A stretch of DNA of 64,000 nt from Actinomycetales bacterium. Lineage in GTDB: Bacteria > Actinomycetota > Actinomycetes > Actinomycetales > Dermatophilaceae. Positions 32,839 to 41,484 of the stretch are shown here, piece after piece. Every line of letters begins with the position of its first letter. Positions within the stretch are counted from its first letter, which is position 1. Under the pieces are notes generated by a model that was given only the letters and a program-made list of their open reading frames with translations, was not told the origin of the DNA and searched no databases. The stretch lies in NCBI GenBank assembly GCA_016715285.1, contig JADKAO010000003.1:186001-250000 (forward strand), read 5' to 3'. The translations under genes and the position numbers were made by a program.

Positions 32839-33417
32839 ATGCCGCGTATTGACGCTCCCACTGTCGCTGAGCACAACGCCATGCGGCGTCGTCAGGTCGT
32901 CGACGCCGCCGCGCTCGTGTTGTCTGAAGTCGGAGCCGCCGCTTTCACCCCCGCGGCCGTTGCTAAACAGGCGGGTCTAGCCCGCAGCAGCATGTACCAG
33001 TACTACCCCTCGACCGACGCCCTCCTCGGTGCCGCCGTGGCCGAGATGCTCGAGCGCAGCCGGGACCGGATGATCGCCGCGGTCGCCGCCGCAGACACGC
33101 CCGCCGAGCGGGTGACGGCATACGTCCGCGAAGCGATCGACGACGCGACATCGGGGCACGCAACCATCCCCGACCTGAGCGGGATGCACATGCCCGAGGT
33201 ATGCCGTGAAGGCGTCCGCGCGCTCCACGACGAACTCCTCGCCCCCCTGCGCGAAGCCCTTCAAGACGCCGAGGTCGACAATCCGGAGATGGCGAGTGTC
33301 CTGGTCCGAGGGCTGGTCAACGCAGCCGTGAGCGCTGCCAAGCACGGGGCCCCCCGAGAAGCCCTCACAACCGCGACGATCGACTTCGTCCTGCGCGGCG
33401 TGGGACTGCGCGCCTAG
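32839..33417 (+). CDS. TetR-family transcriptional regulator
   Basis: 192 aa from ATG 32839. The helix-turn-helix is standard: MRRRQVVDAAALVLSEVGAAAFTPAAVAKQAGLARSSMYQYYPSTDALLGAAVAEML (residues 14-70). TACCAT ends exactly 7 nt before the ATG, fixing this start as a leaderless one and rejecting the longer frame from 32752. It most likely represses the divergent MFS pump. Its stop overlaps the convergent peroxidase stop by 4 bp. Confidence 0.93.
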   Translation: MPRIDAPTVAEHNAMRRRQVVDAAALVLSEVGAAAFTPAAVAKQAGLARSSMYQYYPSTDALLGAAVAEMLERSRDRMIAAVAAADTPAERVTAYVREAIDDATSGHATIPDLSGMHMPEVCREGVRALHDELLAPLREALQDAEVDNPEMASVLVRGLVNAAVSAAKHGAPREALTTATIDFVLRGVGLRA

Positions 33418-34709
33418 CCCTCCCCGACCAGAGCTTGCCCCAAGAACTGGCCCTCGGCCGCGCCTGGCAGCACTGCAAAAACCGCTGATCCGATCGGCAC
33501 CGTCCACACGTTGAGCAGGTCAGACTCAGCCAGCCGCACCTGGATTGGCACGAACTGCCCCATGACATCCCGCTGGAAGCACACAAACAACATCCCGCAT
33601 TCAGCATTCGCCGCGCCGGTCACCGCTTCGTCGTAGTTATAGGGCCGACGCAGAATCTTTTCCTTCGCCGCGACGGGGGCGGCATGCCGGATGTGCGCAA
33701 AGTCGGGAATGACATGCAACCCAGCCTTGGTCGCATCCAGATCGGTCTTGTCGGTCTCCTTGGTGCCGGTGAGCGGCGCGCCCGAGGTGAGGCGCCGACC
33801 GATGACTTGCTCTTTGGCTTCGGGCTCGAGCTCGTCCCACGTATCCATCGTCATCCGGATCCGTCGGACCACGACCGACGTGCCGCCGCGCAACCAGTCG
33901 GGTCCTTCGTCGCCAATCCACAGCAGCGAGTCGAACTCGGTCTCGGCAGGCTGCACGGTGCCGTCGACCTGACCCATGAGATTGCGCATCGTTGACGCAC
34001 TCGTCGCGGGCCGGCGGAAACCGCGCTGCTGCCAATGAATGGTCGCGATCCCCTTGACGCTCACGATGAGCGACCGCACCGCATGCGCGAGCACGATGGG
34101 GTCCTCGGCACAAACCTGCAGGAAGACGTCGCCTTCGCTCCACCGGTCTTCGAGTCGGTCGACCTTGAAGGCGGGCAGGGGAGCGAGCCACACCGGGGCT
34201 CGGTCGAGCAGCCCCGCCTTGTCGAGCGCCCCGCGCCCAAGCCCGACCGTGACCGTGAGTCGCGATGGAGGGCCAGCGAGGTCAGGTTGCGGGTCGGCAA
34301 GCGTCGGTATGCCGCGCTGGAGCCGGCTCGCGTCGGAAGTCCACAAGCGCAAGATCCGTCGCAACCCGTCTCGGCCCGCGTCAGCAACGAGATTGAAGGC
34401 CAAGAAAGCGGCGTGGGCTTGCGGTGCCGTGACGACACCCGATTGGTGGGTGCCATAGAAGGGTTCGATCTGACGGGCCCACGCCGGGTCGGTGCCATTC
34501 GCGCCGCTGCTCGCGGCACCACTATCGCCCGAGCCGAGAGGCGCGCCCGAGCCGGTCGTGTCGGCTCCGAGCCCGGTGAGTTGGGAGGCGAGCACGCCGA
34601 CCCCGGCGCCGCCCACAAGGACGGCGCCGAGGCCGAGCACTGACCGCCGTGAGGTCTCGACCAACGCGGGAGCTTCGGCCGAGTCCGTCGAGGGGGTCTG
34701 ATCAGCCAT
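33414..34709 (-). CDS. Dyp-type haem peroxidase, Tat-exported (EfeB-like)
   Basis: 431 aa. Twin-arginine signal SRRSVLGLGAVLVGGAGVGVLAS at residues 20-43, then a DyP fold with NLMGQVDGTVQP (the GxxDG motif), a proximal haem His in HIRHAAPVA and the distal Arg region in RIRMTMDTWDELEPEAKEQVIGRR. Family members oxidise dyes or release iron from haem at the cell surface. Its start overlaps the stop of the copper chaperone gene upstream, so the two are one operon: metal handling outside the membrane. Confidence 0.92.
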   Translation of the reverse strand: MADQTPSTDSAEAPALVETSRRSVLGLGAVLVGGAGVGVLASQLTGLGADTTGSGAPLGSGDSGAASSGANGTDPAWARQIEPFYGTHQSGVVTAPQAHAAFLAFNLVADAGRDGLRRILRLWTSDASRLQRGIPTLADPQPDLAGPPSRLTVTVGLGRGALDKAGLLDRAPVWLAPLPAFKVDRLEDRWSEGDVFLQVCAEDPIVLAHAVRSLIVSVKGIATIHWQQRGFRRPATSASTMRNLMGQVDGTVQPAETEFDSLLWIGDEGPDWLRGGTSVVVRRIRMTMDTWDELEPEAKEQVIGRRLTSGAPLTGTKETDKTDLDATKAGLHVIPDFAHIRHAAPVAAKEKILRRPYNYDEAVTGAANAECGMLFVCFQRDVMGQFVPIQVRLAESDLLNVWTVPIGSAVFAVLPGAAEGQFLGQALVGEG

Positions 34710-35313
34710 GGCTCGTCATCGTGGCCATGGGATTGCTCCCAGTCGTCGCGCCGGGGACGTAGGTCTCCTTGGCGCCTGAGAAGGTGCGCACCTCGGCCTT
34801 GACCGGCAACGTCGACCCATCGGCGAACTTCAGGGTGAAGGTCGCCGTCGTGCCCGACTTCAGGGGCGAGGAGACACCCATGAACATGATGTGGTCACTT
34901 CCGGGCTTGAACTCGTGAGTCTCGCCCGCCTTGAGGATGAAGCCGCCCTTCTTTTCCTGCATCTTCATCGAGCCAGACGAGTCCATGACGGTCTCGTGCA
35001 ACTCCATCATCGGCGATGCCGGACTCGAGGCCGAGACGATGTGGACCTCGGCGGTGCCGGTGTTCTTGACGATGAGGAAGGCACCGGTCATGCCGGTGTC
35101 GACCGCCTTGACCCACGGGTCAGTCACGGTGAGCTGACCCGCTTGGCCCGTCGGCTTGGGCGCCATTGTTGTCGCCGCCGAGGTGGCGCCGGTGGCCGAA
35201 GGAGTCGAGCTGGTCGTGGTCGTGGACGAGCCACACGCGGATAGGGCGCCCGTCATGGCCAGCGCCACGGCGGGCATGAGCAGGACTGCGCGGATGCGGT
35301 GTGATGTGGTCAT
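34702..35313 (-). CDS. PCu(A)C-family copper chaperone lipoprotein
   Basis: 203 aa from ATG 35313 (AAGGAA about 9 nt upstream). Lipobox LSAC after AVLLMPAVALAMTGA, a Ser/Thr-rich linker, then the PCuAC fold: LTVTDPWVKAVDTGMTGAFLIVKNTG ... MMELHETVMDSSGSMKMQEKKGGFILKAGETHEFKPGSDHIMFMGVSS. The conserved H-Met pairs (LHETVM, MKMQ, DHIMFMG) are Cu(I) ligands. It is followed with an 8-nt overlap by the DyP gene. Confidence 0.92.
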   Translation of the reverse strand: MTTSHRIRAVLLMPAVALAMTGALSACGSSTTTTSSTPSATGATSAATTMAPKPTGQAGQLTVTDPWVKAVDTGMTGAFLIVKNTGTAEVHIVSASSPASPMMELHETVMDSSGSMKMQEKKGGFILKAGETHEFKPGSDHIMFMGVSSPLKSGTTATFTLKFADGSTLPVKAEVRTFSGAKETYVPGATTGSNPMATMTSHG

Positions 35314-35553
35314 TGAAGTGAGTTCCTTTGCGTTGCAGCCAGATCCGACATCGGTCCAGATCCAGCGACGTGTGTGAGAGGTATGCCGTGCCGCGCGGCG
35401 TCGCGCGAGCACTATGACGTCCGGCCGTCCGGCCGTCCGGCACTCGGGCCGTCAAGCCGTCGGCAATGTGCCCCGTGCTCGACCAGATCCGGCCGAGTGT
35501 TCAGGGAGCGCCGCCAGTGACGTCGATGGGGTGTGCCACCTCAAGGGTGGGGG

Positions 35554-36150
35554 TCAGGCCGTCGCCATCCGCGGGGGGCCACGCGGGCTCGCGGTCAGGA
35601 CGAGGACCAGGGGCCGAGGCGCCTCAGGTGCGCGGGCTGCCAGCCGAAGCTCACGGCATACCCAATGCGCCGCAGGCAATGCTACGAGGCGGGGGCGAAT
35701 GGCCTCCCACGCGAGCCAGAGGATGCGTTCGCCGTAGCCGACCACGGCGGCCGCGAGCATGGTTGCCGCGGCGTGCCCAGCCAGCATGCGCAGAGTGAGC
35801 GCGTTGGGGTCAACCGCGACCGCGCCGGAGCCACCCGGCATACCCTCGGCTGCCGTCATCGCGGCGTGGTCATGACCGATCGTGCCGTGCCCGGTGGTGA
35901 GCGACAGGAGTTGGTGGACGGCAACTTGGCCAGCTGCGAGGGCGGCGACAAGGCGGCCCATCCGCAACTGAACCCGAGTGAGGACGCTCGCCATCACTGT
36001 CGCGAGGAGCGCGGAGCCACCCAGCGCACCGGCTGAAGGCCAGTCACCGCCGCCGAGGACGTGACCGCAGACTGCGAGGGAGAGGACCAGCGACGACAAG
36101 AACGCCGCACGCGCCCCGCGCACGACCCCTCCCGACGGGCTCGTCCCCAT
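35554..36150 (-). CDS. Membrane protein with His-rich loop in copper-chaperone operon
   Basis: 198 aa, four or so hydrophobic segments. A His/Met-rich loop TTGHGTIGHDHAAMTAAEGM (about residues 85-104) suggests metal binding. TACCCT ends 7 nt before the ATG (leaderless promoter). It lies 240 bp upstream of the PCuAC gene on the same strand and is probably its operon leader. No named family recognised. Confidence 0.62.
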   Translation of the reverse strand: MGTSPSGGVVRGARAAFLSSLVLSLAVCGHVLGGGDWPSAGALGGSALLATVMASVLTRVQLRMGRLVAALAAGQVAVHQLLSLTTGHGTIGHDHAAMTAAEGMPGGSGAVAVDPNALTLRMLAGHAAATMLAAAVVGYGERILWLAWEAIRPRLVALPAAHWVCRELRLAARAPEAPRPLVLVLTASPRGPPRMATA

Positions 36151-36285
36151 GGAGGACAGGGTAGGGGGTGGGGTGCGTCGGATTCAGGCGAGTTGGGAAC
36201 TCCGCGGGAGACACTCACCACATCGCGGGGTGTGGGCGCTCCTGGTTAGGCGCGGTGGGGGGTGAGCGGCGCTACTGTCGCGAGC

Positions 36286-36750
36286 GTGAGCACTATCCAC
36301 CGCGGTCGCTATCAACTCCGGGTCGAAGACCTCAACCCCTCGGGGCACATGGACAACCTGTGCATCCTGCGGGCGGTCGACGAAGTGCGGCACGTGCTGC
36401 TCGGGATGCGTGGGCCGGGTGGGGTTGTGGTCGTGCCCGGGATGCTCGACGCCGCCGGGCCCGGGGTGACGCAGTTGGTCGCGAGCCACCAGGTCGACTA
36501 CCTGCGCGAGCTGCACTATCACCCGAGCGAGCAGCTCGCGGTCGAGATGTGGGTATGCCGGGTCGGCTCGTCCTCGTTCGACCTCGCCGCTGAGGTGCGG
36601 CAGGATCTCGAGGCTCCGGTTGCTGCGCGGGTGCGGTCGACCACTGTCCTGATCGATGTCGCGGCGGGGGCGCCGTGGCGGATGTCGGATCGAGTGCGCG
36701 CTGACATCACGGCATACCTCGGGCCGGAGTTGACCTTCCGCGCGGGATGA
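36286..36750 (+). CDS. Acyl-CoA thioesterase-like hotdog protein
   Basis: 154 aa from GTG 36286, which lies 7 nt after a TACTGT box (leaderless); GTG 36262 is an alternative. 4HBT hotdog pattern: YQLRVEDLNPSGHMDNLCILRAVDEVRHVLL (active-site Asp in DLN...GHMDN), then QLVASHQVDYLRELHYHPSEQLAVEMWVCRVGSSSFDL. It probably hydrolyses acyl-CoA thioesters. It stands alone upstream of the M16 peptidase pair. Confidence 0.85.
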   Translation: MSTIHRGRYQLRVEDLNPSGHMDNLCILRAVDEVRHVLLGMRGPGGVVVVPGMLDAAGPGVTQLVASHQVDYLRELHYHPSEQLAVEMWVCRVGSSSFDLAAEVRQDLEAPVAARVRSTTVLIDVAAGAPWRMSDRVRADITAYLGPELTFRAG

Positions 36751-36828
36751 TCGTGGCGAATGCGCAGAGAGTCACGCTTGCGCGCGGGGTGAGCGGACAA
36801 GGCAGACCGGAGAGATAGGGTCGGCCAC

Positions 36829-38178
36829 GTGCCCGACATCTCCTATCCCATCGCCGAGCGCGTCCTGGCTAACGGTCTGCACGTCGTCGTCTCCGAAGAC
36901 CACACGGTGCCGATTGTCGCGCTCAACATCTGGGTCAAGGTCGGGTCCCGCGACGAGGTCCAAGGCCGCACGGGGCTGGCGCATCTTTTCGAGCACCTGA
37001 TGTTCCAAGGGTCGGCCAATGTCGCTTCGGGAGAGCACTTTTCGGCGCTCATGGCAGCTGGCGGTCGACTCAATGCCACGACGTGGTTCGACCGCACGAA
37101 CTACTTCGAGACCGTGCCCAAGGGCGCCCTTGACCTCGCGCTGTGGCTCGAGGCCGACCGCCACGGCCGCCTGCTCGACGCTGTCACGCAGGACAACCTC
37201 GACAACCAGCGCGACGTCGTCAAAGAAGAGAAGCGGCAGCGCTATGACAACGTCCCGTATGGCACCGCCCTGCACGAGGTCTACGCGACGATCTTCCCCG
37301 AGGGCCACCCCTATCAGCACCCGACGATCGGCTCGATGGCCGACCTCGATGCGGCGACCCTGACCGACGTCAGAGACTTCTTCAGTCGCCACTACGGCCC
37401 CAACAACTCGGTCATCACCCTCGTCGGCGACATCACGCCCGAAGACGGGTTCGCTGCGGTCGAGCGCTACTTCGGTGGGCTCCCTGCGTCGGCGGTGTCA
37501 CGCGACGACGCGATCATGACCCCCCTGGATCCGCTCCCCGAGCCGCGGAGGCGCGAGATCCACGCGCCCGTCCCACACGAGCGGCTCTACATCGCCTTCC
37601 GTCTGCCAGCCGACGGAACAGCCGACTTCCACGCGGCCGGGCTTGCGCTAGACATCCTCGGGGGTCTGGGTTCCTCGCGCCTGGTCGAGCGGCTCGTCCG
37701 CACCGAACAACTCACCACGAGCGCGTCCGCGCACCCGATGGGCCTCGCAGGAGGAGTCTCGCTCGGTCTCGTCTCCGCCGAAATGGCCGAAGGCGTCGAC
37801 CCAGACCTCGTCGAAGCGATCATCTGCGAAGAAATCAACGCCCTCATCGCGACCGGTCCCACCCCCGACGAAATGGAGGCTGCCCTCGCCGACACAGAGC
37901 GTTCCTGGCTCTCGGCGATGGCCGGCCTTGACGAGCGCGCCGACGCGATCAGCCGCGACGCCGCCCTCTTTGGCAACCCGAGCCGCATCAACTCTTTCAT
38001 CGAAGAGGTACGGGCCATCACTCCCGACCATGTCCAGCGGATCGCTCGCGAATGGCTCCAACCGCACTCGCGCGCTGTCGTCGCCTACCGCCCCGAGCTC
38101 CAGACCGCCCCAGATCCGGACTCCTCGCGGGCGCAAGACACCTCGTCTCCGGCCCACGCCGAGGGAGCCCTCGCATGA
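36829..38178 (+). CDS. M16-family zinc metallopeptidase (active subunit)
   Basis: 449 aa. The inverted zinc motif HLFEH (His52, Glu55, His56) in AHLFEHLMFQGS and a downstream zinc Glu region (ENLDNQRDVVKEEKRQRYDN) show an active M16 peptidase. It degrades peptides of unknown origin. GTG 36829 is 7 nt after TAGGGT, a leaderless start. Its stop overlaps the second M16 gene (ATGA), the common pairing of an active and an inactive subunit. Confidence 0.94.
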   Translation: MPDISYPIAERVLANGLHVVVSEDHTVPIVALNIWVKVGSRDEVQGRTGLAHLFEHLMFQGSANVASGEHFSALMAAGGRLNATTWFDRTNYFETVPKGALDLALWLEADRHGRLLDAVTQDNLDNQRDVVKEEKRQRYDNVPYGTALHEVYATIFPEGHPYQHPTIGSMADLDAATLTDVRDFFSRHYGPNNSVITLVGDITPEDGFAAVERYFGGLPASAVSRDDAIMTPLDPLPEPRRREIHAPVPHERLYIAFRLPADGTADFHAAGLALDILGGLGSSRLVERLVRTEQLTTSASAHPMGLAGGVSLGLVSAEMAEGVDPDLVEAIICEEINALIATGPTPDEMEAALADTERSWLSAMAGLDERADAISRDAALFGNPSRINSFIEEVRAITPDHVQRIAREWLQPHSRAVVAYRPELQTAPDPDSSRAQDTSSPAHAEGALA

Positions 38179-39590
38179 CTTCCTCACCGACCCCCGTCCG
38201 GGACGGCCAGGCCAGCGTCCCGCCTCGCCCAGATGTCATTCCAGCAGAGCCGTTTTCGGTGCCGACGCCTTCGCTCACACGGCTTGCCAATGGCCTCACG
38301 GTGCTCAGCTATCACCTGCCCGGCCAGTACGTCATCTCGGTGCGCCTCGCGATCCCGCTTCCACTCGCGCGCGAACCCCGCGACAAAGAAGGCGTCGCCT
38401 CGATCATGTCCCGAACCCTCGACGAGGGGACGGCACGGCATACCTCGGTCGAGTTCGCGCGCATGCTCGAGCGTCGCGGTGTCGCCCTCGGCGCGGGCAT
38501 GGGTGAGGGCGGCCTTTCCGTCGACCTTGACGTCGCCAAGCGCCACCTTCCCGACGCGCTCGACCTCCTCCGGCAATGCATCACCGAGCCCGCGTTCCCG
38601 CAAGACCAGGTGGAGCGGCACGTCGCGACTCGCCTCGCCGAGATCGAGCAGGAGTATGCCGTCCCCGCTCACCGCGGGGGTATCGAGTTGTGGCGCACTT
38701 ATTTTGACTCTCAGTCACGCTCGGCCAGGCCGGTCGCCGGCCAGGCCGAGACAGTCGCCTCGATCACCCGCGATGACGTGGTGGCCTTCCACGACGAGCA
38801 CGTGCGACCCAATGCCGCGACGATCGTCGTCGCGGGAGACCTGACCGGCATCGACGCCGCGTCGTTTGTCTTAAAAGCGTTGGGGGAGTGGGAGATCGGG
38901 GAGACCGACAGCCCGCTCGACCTCACGGCACCCCCAGAACTGCCCGACCGGCAACCCCCTGCCCTCGCCGACGATCGCGCGCGCATCGTCATCGTCGACC
39001 GCCCTGACTCGGTCCAAGCCGAGTTGCTCATCGCCTGCGCTGGCCCAGATCGCCACGTCGAGGGTGGCTTCGCCCCGTTCCCGATGCTGGGCTTCATCCT
39101 CGGCGGCGCCCCCACATCTCGTCTTGACCTCCTGCTGCGCGAGGACAAGGGCTACACCTACGGCCTCCGCTCAGGGTTCCGGCCGCGCCGCCGCGGTGGT
39201 GTCTTCATCACGTCTGGGAGCGTGCGCGGCGATGTCGCGGCCGAGGCGCTCGATCTCACCCTCTCGGTGCTCGAAGACGCGCGCGCCGGTGTGACCGATG
39301 ACGAAATCGCGCAGGCCCGGAGCTTCCTCACCCTCACCGCGCCCAGTCGCTACGCCACCGCAGACACGGTGGCCGAGGAGGCAGCAGCGCTCTCGTTCGA
39401 TGGGCTCGGCACCGACTTCGCTGACCGCACCTTACGCGCCATCGCGGCAGCCTCAGCTGATGAGGTGAGCACGGCATACCGGCAGTTTGTTGACGGTTCC
39501 TGGACCGTGGTCGTCGTTGGCGACGCTGCGAGCATCGCCGAGCCCATTGCCGCCCTTGGCCGCGGCACCCCAACCGTCGTCGCCAGTTAA
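38175..39590 (+). CDS. M16-family peptidase-like protein (inactive partner subunit)
   Basis: 471 aa from ATG 38175. M16 fold: TRLANGLTVLSYHLPGQYVISVRLAIPLPLAREPRDKEGVASIMSRTLDEG, with the HxxEH motif replaced (GVASIMSRTL). The C-terminal half is typical (GFAPFPMLGFILGGAPTSRLDLLLREDKGYTYGLRSGFRPRRRGGVF). It should form a heterodimer with the preceding active subunit and take part in substrate capture. The ATGA overlap supports coupled synthesis. Confidence 0.92.
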   Translation: MTSSPTPVRDGQASVPPRPDVIPAEPFSVPTPSLTRLANGLTVLSYHLPGQYVISVRLAIPLPLAREPRDKEGVASIMSRTLDEGTARHTSVEFARMLERRGVALGAGMGEGGLSVDLDVAKRHLPDALDLLRQCITEPAFPQDQVERHVATRLAEIEQEYAVPAHRGGIELWRTYFDSQSRSARPVAGQAETVASITRDDVVAFHDEHVRPNAATIVVAGDLTGIDAASFVLKALGEWEIGETDSPLDLTAPPELPDRQPPALADDRARIVIVDRPDSVQAELLIACAGPDRHVEGGFAPFPMLGFILGGAPTSRLDLLLREDKGYTYGLRSGFRPRRRGGVFITSGSVRGDVAAEALDLTLSVLEDARAGVTDDEIAQARSFLTLTAPSRYATADTVAEEAAALSFDGLGTDFADRTLRAIAAASADEVSTAYRQFVDGSWTVVVVGDAASIAEPIAALGRGTPTVVAS

Positions 39591-39600
39591 CGCGGTCACG

Positions 39601-40173
39601 ATGTCTCACGACGGACCGCTCGAAGACCCCACGCACCCGACGCAGGCGGGTCCACCAGCGCCCCGAGCTGCCCTGATCATCCCGTCGCTCATCGGGCCAC
39701 TTGCGCTCACGACCAGAGACGGCGGCTCACTCGCCACGATCGAATTCCTCAACGACGGTGACCCCGGCTCAGAGCTCGGGTGGCACGGCAAGGGCTTCCC
39801 GCCAGCTGTCCTGCAGGACACTGCCGACCAGCTCGCCGACTATTTCGCGGGGGAGCGGCAGGAGTTTGACCTGCGTCTGGCTCCGCGGGGCACCGACTTC
39901 CACCGGCGAGTCTGGGCTGAGCTCCAGCTCATCCCGTGGGGGGAGACAATCACCTACGGCCAGTTGGCAATTCGCCTCGGCCTCCCGGTGTCAGCGGCCC
40001 GGGCAGTGGGCTCCGCCAACGGGGCCAACCCCATCCCGGTCGTCATCCCGTGCCACCGGGTGATCGGGGCGGATGGGACCCTCACGGGGTATGCCGGTGG
40101 GCTCCCTCGTAAAGCAGCCCTCCTTGGGCTGGAGGGCATTGCCCACGAGCTCGATCAGCTGCCGCTCTTCTGA
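39601..40173 (+). CDS. ogt: Methylated-DNA-protein cysteine methyltransferase
   Basis: 190 aa from ATG 39601. Repairs O6-alkylguanine by suicidal transfer to Cys in the motif IPCHRVIGADGTLTGYAGGL; the DNA-binding helix FHRRVWAELQLIPWGETITYGQLAIRLGLPVSAARAVGSANGANP precedes it. The N-terminal domain (LTTRDGGSLATIEF) is the usual small fold. It begins 10 nt after the M16 stop. No adaptive-response regulator is nearby. Confidence 0.94.
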   Translation: MSHDGPLEDPTHPTQAGPPAPRAALIIPSLIGPLALTTRDGGSLATIEFLNDGDPGSELGWHGKGFPPAVLQDTADQLADYFAGERQEFDLRLAPRGTDFHRRVWAELQLIPWGETITYGQLAIRLGLPVSAARAVGSANGANPIPVVIPCHRVIGADGTLTGYAGGLPRKAALLGLEGIAHELDQLPLF

Positions 40174-40197
40174 CCGCGCTGGTCAAGCGCCGGCCAC

Positions 40198-41016
40198 CTA
40201 GGCGCGTGCACCTTGCGCCGCGACCTCGTCGGCCCCCGGGTCGCCAATCGCGCGCAACACCTCGCCGTGCAACAGCCCGTTGGTCGCCACCGCGTTGCCA
40301 CTCCAACAACCCGGGCGTCCGTCCAGCCCCGTGAACTGACCACCAGCCTCTGTCACGATCGGGACCAGCGCGGCCATGTCATAGGTCGCGAGCTCAGGCT
40401 CGGCCGCGAGATCAACCGAACCCTCGGCCAACAGCATGTAGGACCAGAAGTCTCCATAGGCCCGGGTGCGCCAGCACCGATCCATCAACCCGAGGAACGC
40501 ATCGCGCCGCCCCAACGCGGCCCAGCCGTCGAGCGATGCATACGACAGCGACGCATCGGCAAGCGAACTCACCCCCGACACGTGCAGCCGCTGCGCCGAC
40601 TGAAGTGAGCGACCGGCATACGCCCCCAGGTCTTTGGCTGCCCACCAGCGGCGATGCAGCGCGGGCGCCGCGACCAGGCCGACCACGGGGTCGTCGCCGT
40701 CCACGAGCGCAATGAGGGTCGCCCACACTGGCACCCCGCGGACGAAATTCTTCGTGCCGTCGATCGGGTCGATGATCCACCGCCGCGGTCCGTGACCCGT
40801 TGTGCCGAACTCCTCACCCACGACCGCATCCCGCGGCCGCGTGCGCGCCAACTGAGCGCGGACGAGTTCTTCAGCTGCCCGATCCGCGTCACTCACCGGG
40901 GTCAGGTCAGGCTTGGTCTCAACCCGTAAGTCCGCGGCGCGGAACCGGGCCATCGTGAGTTGCTCTACGGCGTCAGCGAGGACGTGAGCCAGGCGCAGGT
41001 CATCGTCATAAGGCAC
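40198..41016 (-). CDS. hisN: Histidinol-phosphatase (inositol monophosphatase family)
   Basis: 272 aa. Metal-binding residues: DAVVGEEFG (Glu), RRWIIDPIDGTKNFVRGVP (Asp-x-x-Asp-Gly-Thr) and the C-terminal ELATYDMAALVPIVTEAGG (Asp). In actinobacteria this IMPase-type HisN carries out the last phosphatase step of histidine synthesis; its place beside rsgA/aroA matches that. TAGGTT ends 6 nt before GTG 41016, suggesting a leaderless mRNA. A general inositol-phosphatase activity cannot be ruled out. Confidence 0.88.
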   Translation of the reverse strand: MPYDDDLRLAHVLADAVEQLTMARFRAADLRVETKPDLTPVSDADRAAEELVRAQLARTRPRDAVVGEEFGTTGHGPRRWIIDPIDGTKNFVRGVPVWATLIALVDGDDPVVGLVAAPALHRRWWAAKDLGAYAGRSLQSAQRLHVSGVSSLADASLSYASLDGWAALGRRDAFLGLMDRCWRTRAYGDFWSYMLLAEGSVDLAAEPELATYDMAALVPIVTEAGGQFTGLDGRPGCWSGNAVATNGLLHGEVLRAIGDPGADEVAAQGARA

Positions 41017-41025
41017 GGTGCCAAC

Positions 41026-41457
41026 CTACTGCGAGCCCCACACCGCCTGTGCACCCGAGTGCCCCGTGAGCACCGTCCACACGATCGCGAGCCCCGCCGC
41101 GAGCACGGTGACCACGGTCGCCGCCAGTCGATATCGCGGATAACGCGTGGTCAGCACGACGAGCACCGACGCGCCCGTCAGCACGAGTGCGGTGAGCGGC
41201 AGGACGCTCCCGAGCTTCTCGTGGTCGTCGATCTGGAGCCCCGCCATCCGATGCAGCAGCGCCTCCCCGCTCTCCTTGACGACAACCGAGAGTCCAAGCA
41301 CAGCGACATTGGCGCCGACGATCCACCACCCCCACCGGTCGCGCAGCTTCGGCCGGATCGCCATGAGGATGGTCACGCAGGCCATGAGCGGCAGGAGCAC
41401 GACGATGCCATGGACAACGAGGGGGTGCATCGGCAAGCCGAGGATTCGATCGAACAC
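41026..41457 (-). CDS. DUF2231 family membrane protein
   Basis: 143 aa, four membrane helices. The family opening FDRILGLPMHPLVVHGIVVLLPLMACVTILM is clear, with the conserved H (PLVVH) and a later H in ALLHRMAGLQIDDHEKLG, which suggest metal or haem binding as proposed for DUF2231. GTG 41457 with AAGGAGG 7 nt upstream. It ends 10 bp before the hisN start and may share its operon. Confidence 0.88.
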   Translation of the reverse strand: MFDRILGLPMHPLVVHGIVVLLPLMACVTILMAIRPKLRDRWGWWIVGANVAVLGLSVVVKESGEALLHRMAGLQIDDHEKLGSVLPLTALVLTGASVLVVLTTRYPRYRLAATVVTVLAAGLAIVWTVLTGHSGAQAVWGSQ

Positions 41458-41484
41458 GGAGGGCCTCCTTAGAGCCGGATCACG

